This document shows positions 1-7,315 of a stretch of 64,000 bases of DNA, piece by piece. This DNA is from Vibrio tasmaniensis (GTDB lineage: Bacteria; Pseudomonadota; Gammaproteobacteria; Enterobacterales; Vibrionaceae). The first letter of the stretch is position 1; each line of letters opens with the position of its first letter. Under the pieces are notes generated by a model that saw only the letters and a program-made list of their open reading frames with translations, was not told the origin of the DNA and ran no database searches. The translations under genes were made by a program, and so were the position numbers. The stretch is taken from assembly GCF_024347635.1 (NCBI RefSeq), contig NZ_AP025513.1:1-64000 (forward strand), written 5' to 3'.

Positions 1-55
1 AAAGATTGAGGAGGCTTTTGACGGCCAGCTTATCCCGTTTGACAAACGGGTCCAT
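1..55 (-). CDS. traE: TraE-like pilus assembly protein, N-terminus only
   Basis: The first 18 codons of a minus-strand gene run off the left edge, starting at an ATG at 55 with an AGGAG Shine-Dalgarno sequence about nine bases upstream. The peptide begins MDPFVKRDKLAVKS, a basic cytoplasmic start as expected before the single membrane helix of TraE. It lies directly after traL, which is where traE sits in F-type operons. The identification rests mainly on this position, because too little protein is visible for a family match. Confidence 0.6.
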   Translation of the reverse strand, partial: MDPFVKRDKLAVKSLLNL

Positions 56-69
56 GAGGAAGGGTCTCC

Positions 70-372
70 TTAAAAAATCCAGTAACGGCGACAGGCTGAG
101 GGCGTGCGCTTAAAAAGGGTGGACTTGATGAAGGAAGTCCCCCACCAATAAAGTGACAGGGTAATGATGTTGTCACCGTATTGCGCTTTGATGTAGCGCA
201 ACCCCCCAAACCAAGCCATCGATAACGTCAGCCCTATCATTTCGTGTTTCAGCCAAAATGAGAGGCCGAAGATACAAAAGGCCGGCGCGATTTCATCAAC
301 AGGGAAGCCGAGCCAGCGGCGACCTTTGTTCATGTGTTTTGGGATAGAGAAAAACTGATGAGGGTCTTCCAT
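70..372 (-). CDS. traL: TraL-like pilus assembly membrane protein
   Basis: The 100-residue product matches TraL of F-type type IV secretion in length, in its basic start (MEDPHQFFSIPKHMNKGRRWLGFP) and in having two hydrophobic segments at about residues 27-45 and 46-60. TraL is an inner-membrane protein needed to assemble the conjugative pilus. The gene follows traA by nine bases and precedes the traE start by fourteen, so the three are clearly one minus-strand operon. The C-terminal run of about ten residues (PSACRRYWIF) looks less conserved. The family call is made by motif and context only. Confidence 0.85.
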   Translation of the reverse strand: MEDPHQFFSIPKHMNKGRRWLGFPVDEIAPAFCIFGLSFWLKHEMIGLTLSMAWFGGLRYIKAQYGDNIITLSLYWWGTSFIKSTLFKRTPSACRRYWIF

Positions 373-381
373 GGCGGCGCC

Positions 382-669
382 TTAGCCTAAGCCGACAAGG
401 GGCGCGCCCACGTTCCACAAGACTGAGCCACCGATGAACCCGCCCACGGCGGCAAACCAGTTACGGCTCATCAATCCGGTAATGACCGCGCCCGCCAATC
501 CCGTTCCTAGCATGGCGGTTTCAACCGCAGAGCCTTTGCCGGCGGTGTCTTTCATCGCCTGTTTACCTGACGCGAAGATGTCAGCGGCCAGAGCGGGCTG
601 AGTGATAAAAAGTGTCGAGACAGCAACGCCAAGACCGACCATGAGGGCGCGTTGGGTGCGTGTTTTCAT
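382..669 (-). CDS. traA: TraA-like F-type pilin precursor
   Basis: This 95-residue protein has a long Sec signal peptide (MKTRTQRALMVGLGVAVSTL...) ending in an ALA-A cleavage site near residue 28. The mature subunit is then about 67 residues, with two hydrophobic helices joined by a short basic loop (MSRNW), the architecture of F pilin. The start at 669 has an AAGGAAA ribosome site. It is the first gene of the traA-L-E block and lies downstream of a region rich in inverted repeats. No pilin chaperone TraQ or acetylase TraX is clearly recognisable in the window. Confidence 0.85.
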   Translation of the reverse strand: MKTRTQRALMVGLGVAVSTLFITQPALAADIFASGKQAMKDTAGKGSAVETAMLGTGLAGAVITGLMSRNWFAAVGGFIGGSVLWNVGAPLVGLG

Positions 670-787
670 AATGAGTTTCCTTATTGAGTGATAAAATTAT
701 CGAGTGGGTGTTAATGGTGGAGTCAAGGAGGGGTTTCCCCTTCCATTGGTTATCTTCTTGCCGGGTAGACAAGAAGGCGTGGTTTCG

Positions 788-1016
788 CTTTTCAATGCTC
801 ACTGACGGTCGATAGGACACAGAGTGTTTTGGGTGGGACGCTTGCTCTTTTTGAGCCTACTGCCAATAGACTGCGCGAGACGCTTACAAGACTGACTCCC
901 GAGTGAGTTCAGTGTTTTTTAAGTGGTGGCATCACTCACAGTTTGACTGTGAACAGACGGTTTTCTATGCCGTTTTCAGGGGCAAAACCTATGTCTGGTC
1001 AGTGAGCATTGAAAAG
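788..1016. repeat. 19-bp perfect inverted repeat upstream of traA
   Basis: CTTTTCAATGCTCACTGAC at 788-806 returns in exact inverted form at 998-1016. The two arms are separated by 191 bases and the left arm lies about 120 bases upstream of the traA start. A small hairpin (CACAG/CTGTG) lies near 938. The rest of 670-1139 holds no convincing gene. A role as oriT-proximal element, operator pair or remnant of a mobile element is possible and cannot be decided from sequence. Confidence 0.7.
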
Positions 1017-1032
1017 TGTTTACCCTATCCGC

Positions 1033-1094
1033 TGGCGCGGTACTCCTTTTGTCTCAACAAGAGGCTTCGCCTCGTTATTGCAGCCAAAAGCGAG
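1033..1094. repeat. 62-nt dispersed repeat, copy A
   Basis: This 62-nt stretch recurs at 57816-57877 in the same orientation with four mismatches. Its centre holds a GAGGC-TTC-GCCTC hairpin. Both copies are in non-coding DNA of the tra region: this one lies upstream of traA and the other directly upstream of traU. Confidence 0.8.
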
Positions 1095-1139
1095 TGAATG
1101 AAAAAGCGGGGCGTGTGGCGATTGCTCTGTTGATGGCTT

Positions 1140-1331
1140 CTACCCTTGTATCGCTGAGATCTCCATTTTGTCTGCCGCGTAGAGCGCGGTTTGTGCGAGG
1201 ACTCGGTACGTTTGGGATAACGCGCCTTGCTCGTCTTGTGTTAAACGCTCTCCATTGGCCGGAATAGCGGCTTGCTCGATGACATCAACCCAAAATTTAA
1301 GCTCTTGAATAGCGGTCATTTTTGATTTCAT
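1140..1331 (-). CDS. Small protein of unknown function (63 aa)
   Basis: The reading frame starts at 1331 (MKSKMTAIQELKFWVDVIEQ) behind a clear AGGAG site. An in-frame extension to 1379 lacks any ribosome site and is unlikely. The product is acidic to neutral and predicted helical, with no signal peptide or membrane segment, and I do not recognise the family. It lies between traA and the small basic RHH-like gene, where F-like plasmids keep regulators and relaxosome accessory genes, so a regulatory or relaxosome role is possible but unsupported. Confidence 0.55.
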   Translation of the reverse strand: MKSKMTAIQELKFWVDVIEQAAIPANGERLTQDEQGALSQTYRVLAQTALYAADKMEISAIQG

Positions 1332-1666
1332 GGGGGCTGCTCCTTTGCGTGATTTATCTTGGTTCTCTCCAAAGCCCACTGTAGAAATAGGCTTTGGAGA
1401 TTGTCTCTACCTCACCGCCGAGACAGTAGGCGGGGCTTATTCACATTTCGGGTCTTTCACACAGTTCAGCCATACCAGCTTATGCCCTTCCATTATCTAT
1501 AGGTCATGCATCCGGTCGCCGTAGCGGTCAATAAGGTCTGTTTCAGTGAATTTCTGTCCTCCGTCACTGGTTTGCTCGGAGTGACCCACACAAAAACAAG
1601 TTCCGTGTTAAGTCGTTCATGGCGCAAGTTGTTAAAGAGCAGGTTGACCATCGTTTTGATGTTCGT

Positions 1667-1690
1667 GATCCCGTTTTGGGATCTTTTTTT
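1667..1690 (+). terminator. Hairpin with T-tract
   Basis: GATCCC, a GTTTT loop and GGGATC are followed by seven T. This is a strong intrinsic terminator on the plus strand, although no plus-strand gene is evident just before it. It abuts the 3' end of the minus-strand gene at 1700. The remaining sequence from 1332 to 1699 holds no supported gene. Confidence 0.6.
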
Positions 1691-1699
1691 TGAAAAAAA

Positions 1700-1903
1700 T
1701 TACGGTTTATCTTTGGGTACTTCCCAGTTCACCCCGAACAACTCAAGGTGGTGCTCTAGGCGAGCTTGGGCTTCCGCGCGTTTTGTACGGCGATTGTGAG
1801 CCGTTGAATGCTCAAGAATGTCGTTATGTTTGCCTGAGAGTTTCACGTTGACGTGCGTACCTTTAGGACTGGATGATTTTGGGCTCAAAACGGCGTCGCT
1901 CAT
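1700..1903 (-). CDS. Small basic DNA-binding protein, ribbon-helix-helix-like
   Basis: This 67-residue protein has a short strand-like segment (HVNVKLSGKHNDILEHS) followed by two predicted helices rich in Arg and Lys (AHNRRTKRAEAQARLEHHLELF). That is the layout of ribbon-helix-helix proteins such as TraY or MobC-type relaxosome accessories, though the assignment is by pattern only. Its start is nine bases from one arm of a 20-bp inverted repeat (1912-1931), so it probably binds there and represses itself. A TraY/TraM-like role next to oriT would fit the position between the pilin operon and the replication region, but the relaxase gene traI is not in the window. Confidence 0.5.
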   Translation of the reverse strand: MSDAVLSPKSSSPKGTHVNVKLSGKHNDILEHSTAHNRRTKRAEAQARLEHHLELFGVNWEVPKDKP

Positions 1904-1911
1904 TGCTAGTA

Positions 1912-2130
1912 TTTAACATAATGGACATAATGCGCACCGCTTTAAGTCATTGAAAAATAATAGGAAAATTAGATGGGCGGAGAGGGGGTGGCTAAGAATT
2001 AAGCGATTAAATAAATATAAGGACTATGAAATTTATATTTATAAAGTATAATATGTGATTAGATATCACAGATTATAATGAAGGCATGTAAGTTATTGAT
2101 ATAACTACGTATAATGTCCATTATGTTAAA
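1912..2130. promoter_or_regulatory. 20-bp inverted repeat pair, candidate operator or oriT arms
   Basis: TTTAACATAATGGACATAAT at 1912-1931 recurs inverted at 2111-2130 with one mismatch. Each arm itself contains internal symmetry (TAATG...CATTA or tandem CATAATG). The left arm lies just upstream of the start of the RHH-like gene, where its promoter must be. The 180 bases between the arms are very AT-rich and include a TGTGAT/ATCACA palindrome near 2054. These features suit an operator pair, a nicking region or both. Confidence 0.6.
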
Positions 2131-2230
2131 CGATTTTGTGAAAGTGTGATTTAAGACTTGAGACTCATAAAGTAAGTGCGCTATACTTTACTTAGATTCT
2201 TAAAGCGAAAAGTGCATTACATAGCACGCT

Positions 2231-2261
2231 ACTACATAGTTTTCTATGTAGTGTATTTTTT
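2231..2261 (+). terminator. Hairpin ACTACATAG/CTATGTAGT with T-tract
   Basis: A perfect 9-bp stem with a TTTT loop is followed within a few bases by a run of T. It lies at the upstream border of the replication control region. It may end a transcript arriving from the left or be a structure of the rep leader. Confidence 0.5.
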
Positions 2262-2314
2262 AAGAATTGAGAGTGTGTTGGACCCTCAATCTAACTAGAT
2301 AGCATTCGCAAAGC

Positions 2315-2345
2315 AGCCGTTCTCCCGATAGTGAACGGCTTTTTT
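2315..2345 (+). promoter_or_regulatory. Rep-leader stem-loop with loop complementary to a downstream site
   Basis: AGCCGTTC and GAACGGCT form an 8-bp stem around the loop TCCCGATAGT, followed by T residues. Eight loop bases (CCGATAGT, 2325-2332) are exactly complementary to ACTATCGG at 2435-2442, which overlaps the ribosome site of the leader ORF. This loop-to-target pairing resembles the pseudoknot and antisense control of IncI/B/L-type plasmids. It could alternatively be an intrinsic terminator. Confidence 0.6.
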
Positions 2346-2402
2346 GTGCCTGAAATTTAAGCATTTGATCTTTTTGCAGATCTTGTGTAAATTGAAATCT
2401 TA

Positions 2403-2442
2403 TTGTTTGACCTGAGAAATCAAACAACCCTAAAACTATCGG
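2403..2442 (+). promoter_or_regulatory. Second rep-leader hairpin and loop-complementary target
   Basis: TTGTTTGA (2403-2410) pairs with TCAAACAA (2420-2427) around a nine-base loop. It is followed at 2435-2442 by ACTATCGG, the complement of the upstream loop. The target runs into GGAA, the likely ribosome site for the ORF at 2452. Confidence 0.5.
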
Positions 2443-2451
2443 AATCAAAAC

Positions 2452-2592
2452 ATGAAGAATCCCATTGTGTCTTGCCTATGGCAAGCGACCCTCAGACTCC
2501 AGACCTCAGTAGTAACCGCATTAGAATCAGATCCTCACACTTTGATCTGGCTCGGTTATGGCTTAGAGGGCGAGTCTCATGTTTGCAGATAA
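2452..2592 (+). CDS. Candidate leader peptide overlapping the rep start
   Basis: A 46-codon ORF begins MKNPIVSCLWQATLRL and ends with TAA at 2590-2592, fourteen bases past the start codon of the Rep-like gene and in another frame. This arrangement, in which ribosomes ending a leader ORF reinitiate at the initiator gene, is known from tap-repA of IncFII and repY-repZ of IncI plasmids. The ORF has a weak GGAA ribosome site overlapped by the pseudoknot target. Small hairpins within it (CTTGCC/GGCAAG; CAGATC/GATCTG) could mask the rep start. The function is inferred from layout; the peptide itself has no recognisable family. Confidence 0.5.
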   Translation: MKNPIVSCLWQATLRLQTSVVTALESDPHTLIWLGYGLEGESHVCR

Positions 2593-3418
2593 CCTCGCAC
2601 CAGCGTTAGCCAAATCCCAATACGACAAAGCGTACCGTTTGATGCGTAAAGCGCGTAAGCGTGAACTCATTGAGATGCACCATGAAGTGCTCAATCCTAA
2701 GTCAGCTCAACACGAGGTTGAACTTGACCAGGACGATTACGCGATCGGTTTTAAGGCTCAACGTCTGCTTCGTAGTGGTGAGGTGGTCAACCTTCCCCAC
2801 GAGTACGCTTTTATCTTGAAAGCGTGCCAAGAGTTTATCCATAATCCCCAGCGCTTCCCTGCCCTATTCGCTTGGGGCGGCGCGGCGATCAATAACATCC
2901 AGTGCCGAACGCTGATCGCCAAAGTCTTAGCTTGCATCTTACCTAATACGGATTTGATTGGTGGCCGTATCGGTGTGCCGACGGAAGCCGGTTTGAAAAC
3001 CATCAGCTATGATCAGCTGCAGGAAGACTACGCGCTACGGTGGGGCGAATATATTTCGCCGAAGTCGTTCGCTAAGGTGATTCGATACTTGCAACGTGCG
3101 ACTTACTTGTACAGTGAGCGCATTAATGTGTGCGTCGATGATGCCGAAGGTACAGTGCGCAGCGCAGCCGCTTATAAGCAATTTACAGAAGCCTTCTTTA
3201 GAGACATTAAAGTGGTGCGCTATCCTAATATTTGTGAGTTGATTATTGCCTCTCGCAAACGTATGGAAAAGAAAGGCTTGCGTTTTGACTGGCTAAACTT
3301 CCGCACCATTGCTTCTGGTATTCAGGAGATCTACAACGCGACGCGCTGTAATGATTTTGCTAAGAACGTGGCTAACCTGTTCACAGCAACGCCTCACTAC
3401 TCCCCTTCCCCGCACTAG
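2579..3418 (+). CDS. Probable plasmid replication initiator
   Basis: This 279-residue soluble basic protein follows a structured leader and the overlapping leader ORF, the arrangement typical of copy-controlled initiator genes. Its centre (GRIGVPTEAGLKTISYDQLQ) resembles the winged-helix segment of theta-type initiators, and the flanks are rich in Arg and Lys. No ribosome site precedes 2579, which supports translational coupling to the leader ORF. It is the only initiator candidate in the window. I could not match it to a named Rep family, so the call rests mostly on context. Downstream DNA contains hairpins and short repeats that may include the origin. Confidence 0.5.
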   Translation: MFADNLAPALAKSQYDKAYRLMRKARKRELIEMHHEVLNPKSAQHEVELDQDDYAIGFKAQRLLRSGEVVNLPHEYAFILKACQEFIHNPQRFPALFAWGGAAINNIQCRTLIAKVLACILPNTDLIGGRIGVPTEAGLKTISYDQLQEDYALRWGEYISPKSFAKVIRYLQRATYLYSERINVCVDDAEGTVRSAAAYKQFTEAFFRDIKVVRYPNICELIIASRKRMEKKGLRFDWLNFRTIASGIQEIYNATRCNDFAKNVANLFTATPHYSPSPH

Positions 3419-3722
3419 CTATAGAGAAGTATCCGCTTAACGGCGGAGGCTTTTGCACGTTCGAAGCCTATTTTTGGTTAAAGATCCACCAATATTCTTC
3501 GTATTTACCAGAGTCTAACCCTGAGCCCCCTCCCCTCCCGATCGTTCTGAGTCGCTTTTTTATGTCAATTTCAAAAGGGAGTGCAATAAAAGCGTGTAAG
3601 AAAAGAGCACAAAGATGGCTCTAAAAAATGGACTGCGGTTATGTGTACTCCGTAGTTAAACTTCGTATATAAATAAATATTTAAGTAAACATTAGATAGA
3701 AAGTTAAGGTTCACGCTGGCTG

Positions 3723-3740
3723 CTACATACTTGTATGTAG
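3723..3740. repeat. Hairpin CTACATAC/GTATGTAG downstream of rep
   Basis: A perfect 8-bp stem with a TT loop lies in the non-coding stretch 3419-4313. The rest of this stretch has AT-rich DNA near 3590-3700 and two diverged copies of TCTTACTCGCT...GCGC near 4000 and 4098. No convincing gene is present. An origin is possible here by analogy with plasmids whose oriV lies after repA. Confidence 0.4.
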
Positions 3741-3753
3741 AGCCGGTGTGAAG

Positions 3754-3809
3754 CCGACAAGCGATAGCGCGTCAGTCACATACCCAAGTCTAACTTGATC
3801 GATCCTAAA
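3754..3809. repeat. Diverged ~55-nt dispersed repeat, copy 1
   Basis: CCGACAAGCGATAGCGCGTC and the following AACTTGATCGATC are found again, with indels, at 6116-6170. The two copies flank the Rpn/IS91 debris and may be remnants of the same inserted sequence. Confidence 0.55.
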
Positions 3810-4313
3810 ACAGCCGTCGCTTCGCTCCATGATACCCACAGCCAGCATTAAGCTTGACTGAACTAAAAAAGAACAACGCCATCGCTGGCTGCGCTGGATA
3901 TTTCTTTTGTCATTCGACAGGAAACTCTTGAGCATATACGTTAGATACGTGGAACCACCACAATAAACACGAGTCACATCAACCAACAACGCACCTCTTA
4001 CTCGCTTCGCTCGCGCATTCTAGCAAGGCGAAGGGCAATTTCCGTACCCGTTACCTTCATCGATACATTAAGCTCCATCTGGAGTGGTTGGAAAGTGTCT
4101 TACTCGCTACGCGAGCGCGTTCTGGTACTCGTCGCATAGCGACTCATGAAATTGAAAAGGGACAGGGCAGCGGATTTAATTTGATCTGCGCAGATCTTGA
4201 GCAAAAGAAGAAGAGTTGATATGGAATTGCTGAATATCGATTATGTTACAGTGTAGCGTAGTTGGGTTGTAAAAATAGCGAAATGTTTCCATCTCGCTAT
4301 TTTGAACCAGTGA

Positions 4314-4523
4314 TCAGTTAATAAGAGTTAAAAGCTCTTTCTCTGACAATCCTGTGGTTTCTGAGATCAGCGATTTGTCTAGACCTGCTGCCAGCATTTT
4401 TTTAGCTATGGCAAATTTTGCTTCCTGCTGACCTTCCTGGCGTCCAAGAGTTTCGCCTTCTTGACGACCTTGTTTTAAGCCTTGTTCTCGACCGCGGGCT
4501 TCTAATTGTTCTGCTACTGTCAT
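4314..4523 (-). pseudogene. C-terminal fragment of Rpn/YhgA-type PD-(D/E)XK nuclease
   Basis: The 69 residues (MTVAEQLEARGREQGLKQGR...) show the Glu-Gln-Gly-Lys repeats and the C-terminal helix-turn-helix-like tail (AGLDKSLISETTGLSEKEL) typical of the end of Rpn family recombination-promoting nucleases. Full members are about 300 residues and carry the nuclease domain in the first half, which is missing here. The fragment ends upstream near the palindromic block at 4565 that recurs beside other transposase remnants, so an IS event probably removed the rest. Confidence 0.7.
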
Positions 4524-4564
4524 GAAGCGCTCCTCATGCTCCGGTACTTGTTGAGCTAATGTTC

Positions 4565-4594
4565 AAGGTAAGGAATCTCAATGTTTCCTGACCT
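4565..4594. repeat. AAGGTAAGGAATC palindromic block, copy 1
   Basis: An imperfect hairpin (AAGGTAAGGAATC, loop TCAAT, then GTTTCCTGACCT) precedes GAACAATCGC. Near-identical blocks lie at 40158-40188 and 47532-47561. Here and at 47532 it is followed by the 3' region of an IS91-family element. Confidence 0.7.
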
Positions 4595-4730
4595 GAACAA
4601 TCGCGGCCTAACTCACGTCAGAATGAGTCCCGGACAGACCTAACTTCTGCTCTACAATCTAAACACGGGTGTTAATTGAACACTTGCACGCGGTTTTCGC
4701 AATTTTAGATACACTCATCCTATGAAAACC

Positions 4731-5902
4731 CTAAATTGACCTGATTTGGGATTGAACCAGAGCATGATGAACCAGCTCTGACAGCGCCTCTCCAGCTCTA
4801 AAACGCAGAAACGTTAAACGGTGTCCACAAAGAATGCACTCAAACGGGTCAACCTTCACATACCCTTTCAGCATAGCGGCGTAACCGGGCATTTCTGGTG
4901 AATCTTTAGGGCCGATGCCTAAGGCATCGTAGACCTTAGGGTGCATCTCACCACGACGACGGTTTGATAGAAAACCGAAGTATCGAATCATTTTGAAATG
5001 CTTATCTGGGATATGCTCAATCATGCGCTCTATCAAGGCTTCTGGACTCAAAATGAGAGATTCCGTCCGACCATTCCTATGGTTGAGGTAATCAAACATC
5101 ACTAAGCCTCCCTGAAAGTTATGTCGTAAACGTGACGCCGATATCGGTGGGCGTTTTAGGTATCGGCCGAGGTAAGTCATGGTGGGCGTAACGTTGGCTG
5201 TTTTCTTTGCAAAGTGCAGCTTCCATCGACGGCAATATTGGCTGGTTAAAAATCGGGACCAATCTTGTTTATTACGAATAAAAGGGCAGCCTTCTCCACT
5301 CAAATCTAACTCTGAGTGATGGCACCGCGCCAACACTTCTCAGTGGTCTTAGCTTTAAAGAAAATGGGCCTCCACAGGCCTGTCCTCTTACATAAACCAC
5401 CACGTGTGACAGATAAATGGATGTGTACATTCCAATTCAGCTTTCTGCCGTAGGTGTGAAGTGCACAGAACACGCCGATATCAATATCCAGTTGCTTTGC
5501 CCATCCTAAGAAGATTTTGGCTGCACAACTAAAGAGATGATTGAGAAGAAAACGATTATCCCGAAAGATAGGCCACAGCGTGTGTGGGAGCGTCAACGTT
5601 ACGTGTTGATACTCACACTCAGGAAAAACATGTTGTTGCTTTCGTATCCACCGCTCTGTGGCTTTTATGCCACAACTGCTGCAAAAGCGAGATTTACACG
5701 TCTGGTGAATGTATTTGTGATGGGTGCAGTCAGCATGACTGCATCGATACTCTTTAGAGCCAAAAGCGGCGGTACTGCAAGCGAGCATCTTGGTGACGTT
5801 TTCAATGACGATGGTTCGGAGTGTTTCCCGATGTTTATTGAGATAGTTCAGCCAATTATCGTTGGCATTGAAGAGTTGTTTGATGGGCTTATTCGGAAAC
5901 AT
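4731..5902 (-). pseudogene. IS91-family transposase, frameshifted
   Basis: Two overlapping minus-strand frames (5306-5902 and 4731-5336) together give a Y1-type IS91 transposase. The first part has a Cys-rich zinc-binding start (CSHADCTHHKYIHQTCKSRF...) and the HUH motif (NVHIHLSV). The second part has the likely catalytic Tyr in PTMTYLGRYLKRPP and a C-terminal Cys pair (CILCGH). A frameshift near 5306-5336 separates them, so the enzyme is probably inactive. The second copy (47698-48763) has a different internal deletion, showing independent decay. Confidence 0.85.
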
Positions 5903-6115
5903 GACCTATAGGATAAACGATTCATGCAAAGCGACCTAGTCGGTTGAGTCTCTTTGTTTTCGGCCGTAGGCCGCTCAGGCGACACCGTCGCCGGTTCATA
6001 AATTCAGTGTGATCTTCTTCTCAAAATACTATTCATCACCACACCCATTAAGTAAAAATTCCTCTGAAATTCCTATCATAATCGCCAAAAACTCATAGTT
6101 CTCCATCGCCCAAAT

Positions 6116-6170
6116 CCGACAAGCGTAGCGCGTCAGTTCAGTACGTATGTTTAACTTGATCGATCTATAA
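6116..6170. repeat. Diverged ~55-nt dispersed repeat, copy 2
   Basis: This is the partner of 3754-3809 (CCGACAAGCG...GCGCGTCAGT...AACTTGATCGATC). The surrounding non-coding stretch 5936-6564 also holds two GC-rich hairpins near 5963-5995 (GGCC-GTA-GGCC and GGCGAC-ACC-GTCGCC). Confidence 0.5.
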
Positions 6171-6448
6171 AAGAAGTGGCTTTACAGTGACAGTGCCATA
6201 GAAAAAGATTTGCGATATTTCGCTTGCTCACCCTCCGACTGGCTACGCCAGCTACGGGATTGCGCCGAGCGGTGAAAGTACTTAAATAACTAAAAGTTAT
6301 CCATTCGTTCTAATTCAGTTCGTTGTGAATCTCCATGCCGTATCACGAGGTTAAAAGTATCAGCCTTCTGATATCCCTCAGCATCAATAGCTTAGGGATG
6401 ACCAATTCAAATTTGTGAGTATTGTATCTGTTTTATATGAAAAGAAAT

Positions 6449-6507
6449 GAAACTAATGGCATGTGTGATTGGTTTCTTATTTTACTAGTTGCATCTCTAT
6501 TGGTTTC
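6449..6507 (+). promoter_or_regulatory. ATTGGTTTC repeats upstream of the peptide operon
   Basis: ATTGGTTTC occurs at 6468-6476 and 6499-6507, 31 bases apart, which is about three helical turns. An inverted near-copy (GAAACTAAT) is at 6449-6457. The second direct copy lies about 60 bases before the first gene of the NRPS operon. The spacing suits a regulator that binds one face of the helix. No confident -35/-10 pair could be assigned. Confidence 0.4.
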
Positions 6508-6564
6508 ATCTAAGCTACACCGAATTTAAATAACCATTATCTTAATAGTCAAGGAATTACAAAA

Positions 6565-7272
6565 ATGGAAAATCAAGAAAAGCCTCTAAGCTTGGTGTGC
6601 GTTCCTTTTGCAGGAGCAGGAGCTTCGGTCTTTAATGATTGGAAATCTTTATCTAAAAACTTCGACATCTACGCAGTTCAATTACCAGGTAGAGAACAGC
6701 GTTTCCTCGAGCCCGCCTACACGAACATCAAAGATGCGGTACAAGGAATTATGCCCGAATTGCTGGCTGAGTTGGACTTATCTAAACCAATAGTATTTTT
6801 TGGACATAGCCTAGGAGCTGTATTGGCATTTGAGCTGGCGAGAGCAATGTACAGGGAAGAAAATACAAACGTGCAAGGCTTAATAGTCAGTGGGTCACCT
6901 AGCCCATGGAACAGTAGAGAAAAATATGCTTCTGGGTTGCCCGACGAAGAATTTTTACTTCGCGTTAATGAGTTTGCTGGTTACTCGCATCCAGCGCTGG
7001 AGGACCCAATCATGCGAGAAGTGTTGTTACCAACGTTGCGTGCAGACGTGGAGATGCATGAAAGCTATCAACCTCTAACAGATGACTCTTTACCTATCAA
7101 GGTACTCACTATTCGAGGCAATGAGGATGAACTGGTGACAGCTGAGGACAAAGCGCTTTGGGGTAAGGCCTCTTCTGTACAAACTCTGCATGAAGAGCTT
7201 TCGGGAGGTCATATGTACTTGATGGACGACCCCAAAGCGGTCATTGACCTGATCGAAAGTGCGGTTCTTTAA
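6565..7272 (+). CDS. Type II thioesterase
   Basis: The product is a 235-residue alpha/beta hydrolase of the editing thioesterase family found beside NRPS genes. It opens with the typical VCVPFAGAGASVF segment. The nucleophile is Ser82 in GHSLGA and His216 sits in SGGHMYL; Asp in GNEDELV is the likely acid. Its known role is to remove stalled or wrong acyl groups from carrier domains, and some relatives shuttle aminoacyl groups between carriers. The start has an AAGGA site. It is the first gene of the operon, 43 bases before the SDR. A shuttle role is worth considering because the last NRPS module lacks its own A domain. Confidence 0.88.
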   Translation: MENQEKPLSLVCVPFAGAGASVFNDWKSLSKNFDIYAVQLPGREQRFLEPAYTNIKDAVQGIMPELLAELDLSKPIVFFGHSLGAVLAFELARAMYREENTNVQGLIVSGSPSPWNSREKYASGLPDEEFLLRVNEFAGYSHPALEDPIMREVLLPTLRADVEMHESYQPLTDDSLPIKVLTIRGNEDELVTAEDKALWGKASSVQTLHEELSGGHMYLMDDPKAVIDLIESAVL

Positions 7273-7315
7273 CTTTCGCTAGTAGTCAAACCTCACAATA
7301 CTCAAGGAGATAGCT

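Larger units (their letters stand above)
4565..5935 (-). mobile_element. IS91-family element, copy 1 (decayed)
   Basis: The element carries a single-strand type transposase gene on the minus strand (4731-5902). Its 3' side from about 4565 matches the second copy at 47532 for well over 150 bases. The left and right limits are approximate, because IS91 elements lack inverted ends and target duplications. It lies just upstream of the peptide cluster. Confidence 0.65.

Noticed and set aside
903..1267. Two plus-strand frames upstream of the 63-residue gene
   Set aside because: They cross the 19-bp inverted repeat and the 62-nt repeat and lack ribosome sites and protein-like composition.
2054..2070. 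CRP-like palindrome TGTGAT...ATCACA
   Set aside because: The spacer is one base too long for a CRP site, so it is only mentioned as a palindrome.
3723..3989. 88-codon minus-strand frame downstream of rep
   Set aside because: It runs through a hairpin and a dispersed repeat, has no ribosome site and no protein-like pattern.
5537..5911. 124-codon plus-strand frame
   Set aside because: It is antisense to the IS91 transposase; the minus-strand frame carries recognisable motifs.
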